Made by a program: the position numbers and the translations under genes. Shown one piece after another: positions 1 to 7,962 of a stretch of DNA of 48,146 nucleotides (its first letter is position 1; each line of letters begins with the position of its first letter). This DNA comes from an uncultured Lachnospiraceae bacterium (GTDB taxonomy: Bacteria > Bacillota > Clostridia > Lachnospirales > Lachnospiraceae), in contig CAMWQW010000027.1 in NCBI GenBank assembly GCA_947176505.1, forward strand, positions 1-48,146, in the 5' to 3' direction. The notes beneath the pieces are model-generated. The model was not told the DNA's origin. It did not search any database and saw only the letters and a list, made by a program, of their open reading frames with translations.

Positions 1-54
1 ACCCGTGACCTCCGCACTACCAATGCGACGCTCTACCGACTGAGCCACAGCAGC
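1..54 (-). tRNA. tRNA-Thr (anticodon GGU), 3' part missing
   Basis: On the minus strand a tRNA begins at 54 with the acceptor arm GCTGCTG, then TG, a D-arm GCTC-AGTCGGTA-GAGC, an anticodon arm TCGCA-TTGGTAG-TGCGG and the variable loop AGGTC. The anticodon-loop triplet is GGT, which reads threonine codon ACC. The window edge cuts the gene at the start of the T-arm, so acceptor pairing cannot be checked. It lies downstream of sigH, with its own strong promoter between the two. Confidence 0.93.
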
Positions 55-93
55 ATACTTGCAGTGAGCCTCACTACCGACTCACCGCTTTGT

Positions 94-123
94 AGTATAT
101 CATACGCGTTTCGGCTTTGTCAA
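94..123 (-). promoter_or_regulatory. Promoter of the tRNA-Thr gene
   Basis: TTGACA (118-123) is separated by 18 bp from TATACT (94-99), and the -10 box is preceded by TG in the extended -10 position. The start point would fall about 30 bp before the tRNA. This is a near-consensus housekeeping promoter, as expected for stable RNA. Confidence 0.8.
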
Positions 124-151
124 TAGTTCGTGGCTGTTACTGTTCACCTTC

Positions 152-769
152 TCAATATTCCAGCCTCTTTTTAAGCTTCGTCTTAATCCTCTGCAACGCA
201 TTATCGGTTGACTTATCATCCCTTGCCAGCACTTTGGCTATCTGCTGATATCCCATACCGGTCAGATACAGGTCAAGCACTTGCTTTTCAAAGCTGCTGA
301 GTTCCTCCTCTATCACCTGTTCTAACTGCGTCACATTCTCTCTGTCAATCACCATCTCTTCCGGGCTCTGTCCTGCATGCTGCGTGAGTATATTGACTAA
401 TTCCTCCTGCTCTCCCTCATGGTTCGTATTCACACTGCCGTACAGCGATATATAGGTATTTAACGGAATATGCTTCTGCCTTCTCGAAGCCTGCACCGCC
501 GTATACATCTGTCTGGACACACACAAATCGGCAAAGGTCATAAAGCTCACGTCCCTGCCGCAGTCATAGTCTCTAAGCGCCTTGAAAAGCCCTATCATCC
601 CCTCCTGAATCAAGTCATCGTTATCCGCCCCGAGTATATACATGGATTTGGCTTTGCCCCGCACCAGATTCTTATATTTATTCATAAGATAATCCGTGAT
701 GCCGTCCTCTCCGTCCCTGAGGCGGACGATGAGTTCTTCATCACTGTACTGACCATAATCTCTTTCCAT
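152..769 (-). CDS. sigH: RNA polymerase sigma factor SigH (Spo0H-like)
   Basis: This 205-residue protein is a sigma-70 family factor of the SigH size class. Region 2 is seen around residues 22-95 (for example DDLIQEGMIGLFKALRDYD), followed by a linker and a region 4 helix-turn-helix near residues 155-205 (FEKQVLDLYLTGMGYQQIA). In Bacillus and clostridia SigH directs RNA polymerase to early stationary-phase and sporulation promoters. The position at the end of a cysE-cysS-mrnC-rlmB row is the same as in B. subtilis and supports the sigH name over other sigma-70 members. It starts 53 bp after the SGNH hydrolase gene with a weak AGGAATAGCAG ribosome site, so it may share the upstream transcript. 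A SigH-like role in an organism whose sporulation is unknown is inference. Confidence 0.88.
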   Translation of the reverse strand: MERDYGQYSDEELIVRLRDGEDGITDYLMNKYKNLVRGKAKSMYILGADNDDLIQEGMIGLFKALRDYDCGRDVSFMTFADLCVSRQMYTAVQASRRQKHIPLNTYISLYGSVNTNHEGEQEELVNILTQHAGQSPEEMVIDRENVTQLEQVIEEELSSFEKQVLDLYLTGMGYQQIAKVLARDDKSTDNALQRIKTKLKKRLEY

Positions 770-822
770 ATCGTCTGCTATTCCTCATGTCCATTCCGCA
801 TCATGCTTCCTGCGGCAGCCTG

Positions 823-2262
823 CTATTCTCCGTTCATATGAAACAGCGCATGATTCTGCAGCGTATTCGCTGACACTGAGTTCGCCGACACCGCATCCGC
901 CGCCTGTTCCTCATCAATTTCGTCATAATACTGTATAATCTCCGAGGCAAAATGTTCCGCCATAATCTGATATCCGTCATGGTTCGCATGTACACCGTCC
1001 GGTATGTAGTCTGCCACCACATTTACATCATGCGAATCCAGAATATTGGAATTGTACAGATCAATCACTTGATAATCGTACTCTTTTGCCAACGTACGGA
1101 TCACATTCACAAAATCCTGCTGAGGCAGCAGGTAGTCACGCTCAATCATCAGATAGTCCTGCAGGATATTCGGCAGCGGTGTGGCAAAAAATATCTCTGC
1201 ATCAGGATAGCTCCCGCGCAGTCCCCGCATAAGTTCATCCAAATCTCCGCAGAATGTCCGGCTGGCTCGCTCTTCCAGACTGCCAAACTCCTTATCGGAA
1301 ACACAGAACCCGTCGTTCGTGCCTCCCATAACAATGATGATATCCGTATCTTCCGGTATATTCTGATAACGATCCACATAAGCATCCGACCAGTATCTGC
1401 CGATGGATGAACCGCCAATACCAAGATTGTAAACTTCTTCCGCACCCAAAAGTTCCTTAAGTCTTGCCGGATAGGAATACTGCTGATAATTCTCTTCATT
1501 CTCAAGATTTGCCGCCGCGGTGATGCTGTCACCCAGACAGGCAATCTTTAATCCGGAAAAATCTCTTCTGTTCTCTGCAATCCTCTCCCGGTCAGACTGA
1601 TTGACCTCCAGCGTTTCCTCCAGCGAAGTGCGGAGCATCCGCCGCTCTTCCAGCGTCATATTATCCGGCTGCTCATAAATCGTCCGCCATGCATCAAAAA
1701 TACTGTTTTCGGTCATCGTACCGTCATAGTAATTAATCTCCCCGTCATTGGCGGATACACCTCCGTGTATGGAACCTGAAATGCTGTTCTCTGATATCGT
1801 ACTGTTGCCTGACACTGTGCTATTACCTGACACCGTACTATTACCCGACACTGTTCCGTTACCTGATACCGTTCCGTTACCCGACACGGTTCCGTTACCT
1901 GATACCGTTCCGTTATCCGACACCGTTCCGTTACCCGATACTGTCTCATTGCCCGCTACAATGCTGTCCGCCGATACGGAAGAATCCGTCCTGTCAATTT
2001 CACCGCTCTGTATCTGTGCGATGAAACGTTCCAGTTCTTCCTTGTCTTCCTTCAGTTCCATAATTTCCGCCTGCATCTCCTGCACACGGCTCTGAGCCTC
2101 TTCATTACGCGCAAATACCTGCGCAATCTCCAGCTCTTCCTGCTCTCTCGCAAGCCTCCTGTCGGTATCATAGATGTCATAGGCTTTCAAACCGACCGCT
2201 GCCGCCAAAACTGCCGTCGTGATAAAAATCACTACTAATAGAATTTCATTTATTCTTTTCAT
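823..2262 (-). CDS. Membrane-anchored SGNH/GDSL hydrolase with Thr-Val-Ser-Gly-Asn repeats
   Basis: The 479-residue product has an N-terminal membrane helix (residues 7-25), a charged coiled coil (about 33-85), a low-complexity segment of six-residue TVSGNG/TVSGNS repeats (about 102-160) and a C-terminal SGNH hydrolase domain. The domain shows block I GDS at 244-246 with the nucleophile Ser246, the GGTNDG block, and the DGVHANHDG block carrying the Asp/His pair. The topology predicts an extracellular esterase or acyl-hydrolase held on the cell surface, with the repeats as a flexible stalk. A VSAN pair recurs near the C-terminus. It starts 15 bp after rlmB with GGGAAG upstream, so it is probably co-transcribed. 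In B. subtilis this slot between rlmB and sigH holds rae1 (yacP), which is absent here. The substrate is unknown. Confidence 0.82.
   Translation of the reverse strand: MKRINEILLVVIFITTAVLAAAVGLKAYDIYDTDRRLAREQEELEIAQVFARNEEAQSRVQEMQAEIMELKEDKEELERFIAQIQSGEIDRTDSSVSADSIVAGNETVSGNGTVSDNGTVSGNGTVSGNGTVSGNGTVSGNSTVSGNSTVSGNSTISENSISGSIHGGVSANDGEINYYDGTMTENSIFDAWRTIYEQPDNMTLEERRMLRTSLEETLEVNQSDRERIAENRRDFSGLKIACLGDSITAAANLENEENYQQYSYPARLKELLGAEEVYNLGIGGSSIGRYWSDAYVDRYQNIPEDTDIIIVMGGTNDGFCVSDKEFGSLEERASRTFCGDLDELMRGLRGSYPDAEIFFATPLPNILQDYLMIERDYLLPQQDFVNVIRTLAKEYDYQVIDLYNSNILDSHDVNVVADYIPDGVHANHDGYQIMAEHFASEIIQYYDEIDEEQAADAVSANSVSANTLQNHALFHMNGE
1783..1956 (-). repeat. 18-bp tandem repeat encoding TVSGN(G/S)
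   Basis: About nine imperfect 18-bp units encode the hexapeptide TVSGNG/TVSGNS in the stalk of the SGNH hydrolase. On the plus strand the unit reads roughly ACCGTTCCGTTACCTGAT. The 5'-proximal coding units end in Gly and the later ones in Ser, suggesting expansion by slippage or unequal crossing over. Because the unit is a multiple of three, copy-number change would keep the frame. Confidence 0.9.
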
Positions 2263-2277
2263 CTTACTTCCCGCTCG

Positions 2278-3015
2278 TTACTGCCGCTGTCTCACTATTT
2301 CATACGCCAACACCCCTGCTGCCACGGAAGCATTCAGGGAATCGATATCTCCATGCATCGGAATTGCCGCCGTAAAATCGCACTTTTCTTTCACAAGCCT
2401 TCCCACACCGCTTCCTTCATTGCCCACCACAAGCCCTATCGGTCCTTTCAAATCCAAATCATACATGCGAGTGCCGTCCATATCTGCACAGACGAACCAC
2501 AAGCCCTCTTTCTTTAATTCTTCTATCGTCTGTCCGAGATTCGTCACCTTCGCTACCGGCGTATAGTTGATTGCTCCCGCCGACGCCTTTGCCACCGTCG
2601 CCGTCAAACCGACCGCACGGTTTTTCGGAATGATTACACCATGTGCACCCGCCAGATTGGCAGTACGGATGATTGCGCCCAGATTGTGCGGATCCTCGAT
2701 ATTATCTAGCAGAAAAATAAATGGCGCTTCCCCTTTATCCCGCGCTTTTTTAAGGATATCCTCCACTTGTGCATAAGCATACGCCGCCGCATATGCAATG
2801 ACTCCCTGATGCTTTCCCGTCTCGGATATCTGATCTAGTCGCTCCTTCGTCACATACTTAATCTGTGCACCCTTTTTGGATGCCTCTCTTTTAATCGTCA
2901 GAATCGGTCCGTCCTGACAACCGTCCAAAACAAAAAGCTTGTCTATCGTTCTGCCGGCGCGAAACGCCTCTATCACGGCATTGCGCCCTTCTATCGTAAA
3001 TTCGGTGTATTCCAT
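2278..3015 (-). CDS. rlmB: 23S rRNA (guanosine-2'-O-)-methyltransferase RlmB
   Basis: This is a 245-residue SpoU/TrmH (SPOUT) methyltransferase. An N-terminal substrate-binding domain (about residues 5-80, beginning with GRNAVIEAFRAG) precedes the knotted catalytic domain with motif 1 NLGAIIRTANLAGAHGVI, motif 2 around NEGSGV and motif 3 IDSLNASVAAGVLAYE. The family uses SAM to methylate G2251 of 23S rRNA (E. coli numbering) or a related RNA guanosine. It sits 70 bp after mrnC in the conserved cysS-mrnC-rlmB order, which favours RlmB over other TrmH-like paralogs. AAAGGA precedes the ATG. Confidence 0.9.
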   Translation of the reverse strand: MEYTEFTIEGRNAVIEAFRAGRTIDKLFVLDGCQDGPILTIKREASKKGAQIKYVTKERLDQISETGKHQGVIAYAAAYAYAQVEDILKKARDKGEAPFIFLLDNIEDPHNLGAIIRTANLAGAHGVIIPKNRAVGLTATVAKASAGAINYTPVAKVTNLGQTIEELKKEGLWFVCADMDGTRMYDLDLKGPIGLVVGNEGSGVGRLVKEKCDFTAAIPMHGDIDSLNASVAAGVLAYEIVRQRQ

Positions 3016-3085
3016 TTAGTTATTCCTTTCGTTAACTATATAAATACCTGATTAGATCGGATGACCGTCTGTTTTTCTGCACACA

Positions 3086-3526
3086 TCAAATAGTCATTCC
3101 TACCCGTTCAATCGCCTCATGAATCAAATATAGCATCCGCTCCTGCTTCCCCTGCAGATACAGATAACCGCAAAGCGCCTCCAATCCTGTTGCCTTACGG
3201 TACTCGATGACGGACGCATTCTTAGCGGCAGTATAGGACTTCGCATTCCGTCCGCGGTGATACACCGATACCTCTTCCTCCGTCAATTCATCCTCCAGCG
3301 CGTCAATCATCTTCGCCTGCACGCGGGCGTTCACATAGGTGACCGTCTTTTTATGCAGATTATTGGCGGAACGGTTCCCCCGCTCCACCACGATTGTCCG
3401 TATCACCAAGTCATAGATGGCGTCACCGATATATGCTAACGTCAGGGGCGAATAAGTGCGGATATCCATCGATGTACAATCGAAATCCCTCTTGATGGCA
3501 TCTAAAATCGTTATGCTCTCTTCCAT
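3086..3526 (-). CDS. mrnC: Mini-ribonuclease III
   Basis: The 146-residue protein is a stand-alone RNase III catalytic domain without a dsRNA-binding domain. It carries the acidic metal-binding residues in LAYIGDAIYDLVIRT (about residues 30-44) and in TGLEALCGYLYLQG near the C-terminus. In B. subtilis Mini-III matures the ends of 23S rRNA. The start overlaps the 3' end of cysS by 16 bp in another frame and uses GAGAGGG inside cysS as ribosome site, so the two are translationally linked. The conserved neighbours cysS and rlmB make the assignment firm. Confidence 0.92.
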   Translation of the reverse strand: MEESITILDAIKRDFDCTSMDIRTYSPLTLAYIGDAIYDLVIRTIVVERGNRSANNLHKKTVTYVNARVQAKMIDALEDELTEEEVSVYHRGRNAKSYTAAKNASVIEYRKATGLEALCGYLYLQGKQERMLYLIHEAIERVGMTI

Positions 3527-4920
3527 TTAACGCCCTCTCGTGTGTCTTCCAGAATGATACCCTGCGCTGCCAGCATATCTCTGATTTCATCTGCTCTCGC
3601 GAAGTTCTTCGATTTTCTGGCATCCTGCCTTTCCTGAATCAAAGCTTCTATTTCCGTATCCAGTATTTCCTCTTTCTTATCTACAATCAAACCGCAGATA
3701 TCAGACAAAGTGACAATTTCATCTTTGAGCGCCTGTACAAAGGCTTTAGATGAGCTTTCGGAAGCTTTGGTGTTCGTAAATTTCACCAGCTCAAAAATAG
3801 CCGAAACAGCATCCGCTGTGTTAAAGTCATCGTCCATCGCCTCGTCAAATTTGGTAATAAATCCTTTTGCCTCATTATACTGCTTCTGCTCTTCTTCTGT
3901 CATCCCGTTATCCGGCGCATTGTCAAGCAGATAATTTAAATTCGCCACACTGGTCACAATACGGTCCAATCCGTTCTTAGCCGCTTCCATCAAATCTGCG
4001 CTGAAATTAAGCGGACTCCTGTAATGTGCCGAGAGCATGAAAAACCGCAGCACCTGCAAATCATATTTCTCACCGATGTCTCTGACCGTAAAGAAATTAC
4101 CTGCTGATTTGGACATCTTCTTATTATCAATATTTAAGAATCCGTTATGCAGCCAATACTTCGCAAACTCTTTGCCGTTAGCCGCCTCCGACTGCGCAAT
4201 CTCATTCTCATGGTGGGGGAATATCAAATCTTCCCCGCCCGCATGGATATCAATCTCCTCACCCAGATATTTCCTACTCATAACGGAACACTCGATATGC
4301 CATCCCGGACGCCCTTCACACCAAGGAGACTCCCAATAAGGTTCTCCCTCTTTCTTCGGTTTCCACAACACAAAATCAAGCGGATCCTGCTTCTGATCTT
4401 CACCGGACACTAACAGGGAACGTCCGCCGCTCCTTAAATCATCCAGATTCTTGTGTGAAAGTTTTCCGTAATCTTTGAAGCTTCTCGTCTTATAATACAC
4501 CGTACCGTCCGGCGCTGCATAGGCGTATCCTTTATCAATCAGGGTCTGAATCATCTCGATCATACCTCCGATTTCCTCCGTCGCCTTCGGGTGTATCGTC
4601 GCTTCCTTGACATTAAGCGCCTTCATGTCCTTTCTGCACTCTTCAATGTAACGCTCGGAAATAACGGAAGGTTCAACGCCTTCTTCATTGGCTTTCTTGA
4701 TAATCTTATCGTCCACATCGGTAAAGTTAGAAACATAATTGACCTCATAGCCCTTGTGCTCCATATAGCGTCTGGCAGTGTCAAACACAATCATCGGTCT
4801 GGCATTGCCGATATGGATCAGATTATACACGGTCGGTCCGCAGACGTACATGCTGACTTTGCCTTCCTGCAAAGGTATAAACTCTTCTTTTTGTCTTGAT
4901 AGTGTGTTGAAAACTTTCAT
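3511..4920 (-). CDS. cysS: Cysteine--tRNA ligase
   Basis: The class I aminoacyl-tRNA synthetase charges tRNA-Cys with cysteine and ATP. Visible motifs are CGPTVYNLIHIGNAR (zinc cysteine and HIGH signature) near the N-terminus, the zinc ligands in WHIECS and GGEDLIFPHHENE, and the KMSKS loop in NKKMSKSAGNFFT. I chose the ATG at 4920 (MKVFNTLSR) because AGGAG lies 8 bp upstream; an in-frame start further upstream would add 21 unrelated residues overlapping cysE. The 469-residue length is normal. It follows cysE by 25 bp and overlaps mrnC by 16 bp. The operon is under the T-box upstream of cysE, so cysteinylation status should set its expression. Confidence 0.97.
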   Translation of the reverse strand: MKVFNTLSRQKEEFIPLQEGKVSMYVCGPTVYNLIHIGNARPMIVFDTARRYMEHKGYEVNYVSNFTDVDDKIIKKANEEGVEPSVISERYIEECRKDMKALNVKEATIHPKATEEIGGMIEMIQTLIDKGYAYAAPDGTVYYKTRSFKDYGKLSHKNLDDLRSGGRSLLVSGEDQKQDPLDFVLWKPKKEGEPYWESPWCEGRPGWHIECSVMSRKYLGEEIDIHAGGEDLIFPHHENEIAQSEAANGKEFAKYWLHNGFLNIDNKKMSKSAGNFFTVRDIGEKYDLQVLRFFMLSAHYRSPLNFSADLMEAAKNGLDRIVTSVANLNYLLDNAPDNGMTEEEQKQYNEAKGFITKFDEAMDDDFNTADAVSAIFELVKFTNTKASESSSKAFVQALKDEIVTLSDICGLIVDKKEEILDTEIEALIQERQDARKSKNFARADEIRDMLAAQGIILEDTREGVKWKRA

Positions 4921-4945
4921 AATGTATACTCCTCTTGTTATATTC

Positions 4946-5608
4946 TCAGTTGCGGAGACTGCGCATTTCTCTCTCCAAATCAAGCAGTCTGTTGGTCAAT
5001 TCCGCATTGGCCCGCTGTAAACCCATAATATCTTCTCTGACAGGATCGGGCAGGTTGATCTGATCCAAATCCTCTTGTGGCAGCAACCTGTTATTGCGCT
5101 TCACCACCCGTCCGGGCACGCCAACCACCGTGGAATTGGGTGGTACTTCCTCTAATACCACACTGCCCGCTCCTATCTTGCTGTTGTCGCCGATTTTAAA
5201 GGACCCCAGCACTTTCGCGCCTGTACTAATCATCACATTGTTGCCGACGGTAGGATGTCTCTTACCTTGTTCCTTGCCCGTACCTCCCAGAGTAACTCCC
5301 TGATACAGTGTCACATTATCGCCAATCACGGTCGTCTCTCCTATAATCACGCCGTTACCGTGGTCGATAAAGAACCCCTTACCGATTTCCGCACCGGGAT
5401 GAATCTCGATGCCGGTCTTACGGACCGCCTTCTGTGAAATCCATCTCGCCAGAAAAAAGTGTTTCTTCAAATACATCTTATGTGCCATACGGTAATAAAT
5501 CATCACCTTAAAACTTGGGTATAAAAAAACTTCCATATTGGAGTGAATCGCCGGATCGCGTTCGCGTATAATCCGGATTTCCTCCTTAATATTTTGAATA
5601 AAACCCAT
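4946..5608 (-). CDS. cysE: Serine O-acetyltransferase
   Basis: The enzyme makes O-acetylserine from serine and acetyl-CoA, the first committed step of cysteine synthesis. The 220-residue protein has a short helical N-terminal domain and a left-handed beta-helix of hexapeptide repeats from about residue 65. The signature HGNGVIIGETTVIGDNVTLY includes the catalytic His, and GGTGKEQGKRHPTVGNN forms the cofactor loop. The C-terminal tail (NAELTNRLLDLEREM) is heptad-like. It is the first gene after a cysteine-type T-box and precedes cysS by 25 bp, linking synthesis and use of cysteine in one transcript, as in many Firmicutes. GGGA precedes the ATG. Confidence 0.95.
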   Translation of the reverse strand: MGFIQNIKEEIRIIRERDPAIHSNMEVFLYPSFKVMIYYRMAHKMYLKKHFFLARWISQKAVRKTGIEIHPGAEIGKGFFIDHGNGVIIGETTVIGDNVTLYQGVTLGGTGKEQGKRHPTVGNNVMISTGAKVLGSFKIGDNSKIGAGSVVLEEVPPNSTVVGVPGRVVKRNNRLLPQEDLDQINLPDPVREDIMGLQRANAELTNRLLDLEREMRSLRN

Positions 5609-5683
5609 AATTATCCCTTCTATGTCTGCAATGTATGAGACAAATCACTCTTAGTTTCTTCGTTCGCGCTTGATTTCCCGCTG

Positions 5684-5957
5684 ACATAATAAATAAAGAC
5701 CGCGGCGTCCTCCCTACTCCGGTTCGGAAATAGAGACGAAATAATCCGCGGTTCCACTCTACTTAAAGAACGCTCAAAACTGCATTCTTCCACTCATAAC
5801 CTGTAACGGGGTCAGCCGGGCATAAGCCGGACTCCGGGGCGCACTTCCCATTCTCTTCACAAGAACCGCTTCCAGCCGACGACGGTTCCTCTCTGCCTGC
5901 TTCTGACAAAGGTACTCTTCCCTTTCAACATCCATTGCATTCAATCTGATAAGTTCT
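5684..5957 (-). ncRNA. T-box leader, probable tRNA-Cys sensor
   Basis: On the minus strand the leader contains the T-box core AGAGTGGAACCGCGG (5746-5760). Its ACCGCGG arm can pair with CCGCGGT (5699-5705), which is followed by CTTTATTTATTAT, giving the terminator that competes with the antiterminator. Upstream, a stem I-like hairpin has arms GAACCG and CGGTTC enclosing GGCTGGAAG, and a specifier-loop candidate GGGAAGTGCGCC. The triplet TGC (5841-5843) followed by a purine codes for cysteine. Uncharged tRNA-Cys would stabilise the antiterminator and let transcription reach cysE-cysS. The specifier is read by eye and the exact 5' end is inferred from the promoter. Confidence 0.88.
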
Positions 5958-5963
5958 GCTAAT

Positions 5964-5992
5964 AGAATATGCAAAAAGACTCATTTTGTCAA
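5964..5992 (-). promoter_or_regulatory. Promoter of the cysE-cysS operon
   Basis: TTGACA (5987-5992), a 17-bp spacer and TATTCT (5964-5969) lie just after the ispF stop codon. The start point near 5957 opens the T-box leader, so the operon does not depend on read-through from ispF. Confidence 0.82.
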
Positions 5993-6008
5993 CCTGCTTT
6001 TGGACTCT

Positions 6009-6590
6009 TTATGACCGGTTTCTCATCGGACATCCGCTGCAGCCTGCACACTGTTCTGTTCCGCCGCTGCTATCCATGCCGGCGCTTACTGCGCTGACGT
6101 CCTCGCTGTACAACTCTCTTGGACTGGTCAGCATGCAGATTGCCTGCGCAGAGATTCCCTCGCCGCTTCCCGTAAAGCCGAGCCCTTCTTCGGACGTGGC
6201 TTTCACGTTGACCTGCTCTGTCTCAATGCCAAGCGCCGCCGCAATGTTCTCACACATCAAGTCGATATGCGGGCGCATCTTCGGCGCCTGCGCAATAATA
6301 GTTGCGTCAATATTTTCAATCAGGAATCTGTTTTCTTCAAGCAGATTTCCTACATGTTTCAGCAGTTCTATCGAGGATATCCCTTTATATGCAGGATCGG
6401 TATCCGGAAAATGTTTACCGATATCTCCAAGTGCAGCCGCTCCGAGCAGAGCATCCATGACGGCATGCAGCAACACGTCCGCGTCCGAATGTCCCAGCAG
6501 ACCTTTTTCATAAGGAATCTCCACACCGCCCATAATCAGCCTTCGTCCCTCTACGAGACGGTGTACGTCATAGCCCATTCCGATTCTCAT
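6009..6590 (-). CDS. ispF: 2-C-methyl-D-erythritol 2,4-cyclodiphosphate synthase with Cys-rich tail
   Basis: IspF converts CDP-methylerythritol 2-phosphate to the cyclodiphosphate in the MEP isoprenoid pathway. The N-terminus GMGYDVHRL carries the metal ligands of the DVH motif; [19 protein letters not shown] and the [17 protein letters not shown] motif complete the active site. The usual protein ends near residue 157, but this one runs on to 193 and ends with a CAGCSGC (CxxCxxC) stretch. The extension is not part of the normal fold and has no assigned role. The gene lies 17 bp after coaBC. In B. subtilis ispF is also near cysE-cysS, but ispD and gltX are not present here. Confidence 0.95.
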   Translation of the reverse strand: MRIGMGYDVHRLVEGRRLIMGGVEIPYEKGLLGHSDADVLLHAVMDALLGAAALGDIGKHFPDTDPAYKGISSIELLKHVGNLLEENRFLIENIDATIIAQAPKMRPHIDLMCENIAAALGIETEQVNVKATSEEGLGFTGSGEGISAQAICMLTSPRELYSEDVSAVSAGMDSSGGTEQCAGCSGCPMRNRS

Positions 6591-6607
6591 AATCTCGTCG
6601 TGCTCCT

Positions 6608-7795
6608 TTACATTGATTGCATAATCCGGTCAAGCAGCCGCTCCGCCACTTCTTCCTTGCTCATCATCGGCAGTTCAACCGTCTCGTCCTTCGTCAAAAG
6701 CGTCACCACATTGGTATCGGTACCGAATCCTGCACCCTCCTGCTTCAGATTATTGGCAACAATCATATCAATATTCTTCTTTTCCAATTTTGCCCGGGAA
6801 TTTTCCAACATATGCTCCGTCTCCATGGAAAAACCGCACAGAAACTGTCCATCCCTGCGGTGCGCTCCAAGATAAGCAAGGATATCTTCGGTACGCTCCA
6901 GTTCGACAGACATCTCTTCATCCTTTTTCTTAAGCTTCTCATCCGCAAAGACACATGGACGGTAATCCGCCACTGCCGCCGCCTTAACAATGATATCCTG
7001 TTCGTTTGCCGCTTCTTTGACTGCCTTCGCCATGTCCGCCGCTGATACGACGGGCACAATCCGCACACCCATGGGCGGCTGAATATCCACTTTTCCCGAC
7101 ACAAGTGTCACTTCCGCTCCGCGCATCATTGCACACCTCGCAACGGCATAGCCCATCTTGCCGGTAGAATGATTACTGATATAGCGCACCGGATCCATTT
7201 TCTCCTGCGTGGGACCAGCCGTGACAAGTACTTTTTTACCTGCCATGTCCTTCGGCGTCAACGCTTTTGCAAGATACTCATAGAGAACCTCCGGTTCAGG
7301 CATCTTGCCCTCGCCCGTATCGCCGCACGCCAGATATCCGCTGGCAGGAGTAATCACTTCCATGCCGTAGCGGGCAAGTGTCTTCATATTATCCTGTACC
7401 ACGGGATTCTGGTACATTCTTGTATTCATTGCCGGTGCAAACAGCTTCGGGCATGTGCACGCAAGCAGCGTAGTCGTCAGCATATCGTCGGCAATTCCGT
7501 GCGCCGCCTTTGCGATCACGTTCGCCGACGCGGGTGCCACAAGAAATGCATCCGTCTGCTTCGCTAAAGACACATGCTCTACCTGAAATTCAAAGTTTCT
7601 GTCAAATGTGTCTACAAGACATTTATTTCCTGTCAATGACTCAAAGGTAATCGGATTTATAAAATTCGTCGCATTGGGCGTCATGATAACAGTCACGTCA
7701 GCCTTCTGCTTCACAAGCATGCTGGCAAGCGAAGCAATCTTGTAGGCTGCAATACTGCCCGTCACACCAAGCACGATATGTTTTCCTGCTACCAT
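6608..7795 (-). CDS. coaBC: Bifunctional phosphopantothenoylcysteine decarboxylase / phosphopantothenate--cysteine ligase
   Basis: This 395-residue fusion carries out two consecutive steps of coenzyme A synthesis. The N-terminal CoaC flavoprotein domain (about 1-180) shows [14 protein letters not shown], the HVSLAKQ active-site His and [11 protein letters not shown], with a conserved [15 protein letters not shown] segment. The C-terminal CoaB ligase (about 185-395) starts at [22 protein letters not shown] and includes [10 protein letters not shown] and KLKK. GGAGGAAG precedes the ATG. It lies downstream of coaX and the panT-like gene, making a pantothenate-to-CoA block with cysteine metabolism next door. 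Confidence 0.96.
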   Translation of the reverse strand: MVAGKHIVLGVTGSIAAYKIASLASMLVKQKADVTVIMTPNATNFINPITFESLTGNKCLVDTFDRNFEFQVEHVSLAKQTDAFLVAPASANVIAKAAHGIADDMLTTTLLACTCPKLFAPAMNTRMYQNPVVQDNMKTLARYGMEVITPASGYLACGDTGEGKMPEPEVLYEYLAKALTPKDMAGKKVLVTAGPTQEKMDPVRYISNHSTGKMGYAVARCAMMRGAEVTLVSGKVDIQPPMGVRIVPVVSAADMAKAVKEAANEQDIIVKAAAVADYRPCVFADEKLKKKDEEMSVELERTEDILAYLGAHRRDGQFLCGFSMETEHMLENSRAKLEKKNIDMIVANNLKQEGAGFGTDTNVVTLLTKDETVELPMMSKEEVAERLLDRIMQSM

Positions 7796-7962
7796 ATTAT
7801 CTTCCTCCGTTTTTCTTCTATTTCTATTTTCCTTTATTTCCGTTTTCTTTTGCTCTGATTTCCCTTTTATTCTGCCTTAATCGTGCATCATTCGGCAGAC
7901 AACACACGGGAAACATGCGTATTTATTGCTTTTTATCCCAAACTCTGTCACGATGTAAGAGT

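Noticed and set aside
470..841. Plus-strand frame opposite sigH
   Set aside because: It is antisense to the conserved sigma factor coding sequence and shows no family pattern or ribosome site.
1748..2095. Plus-strand repeat protein frame (LPDTV repeats)
   Set aside because: It is the complement of the 18-bp repeats in the SGNH gene, which has the domain evidence and membrane anchor.
5774..5974. Open frame of 66 codons on the minus strand before cysE
   Set aside because: It lies within the T-box leader, and its codons coincide with stem I and the specifier loop. The RNA explains the sequence better.
7801..7870. Pyrimidine-rich stretch before coaBC as a structured RNA
   Set aside because: It is a biased but unpaired stretch with no hairpin or known riboswitch core.
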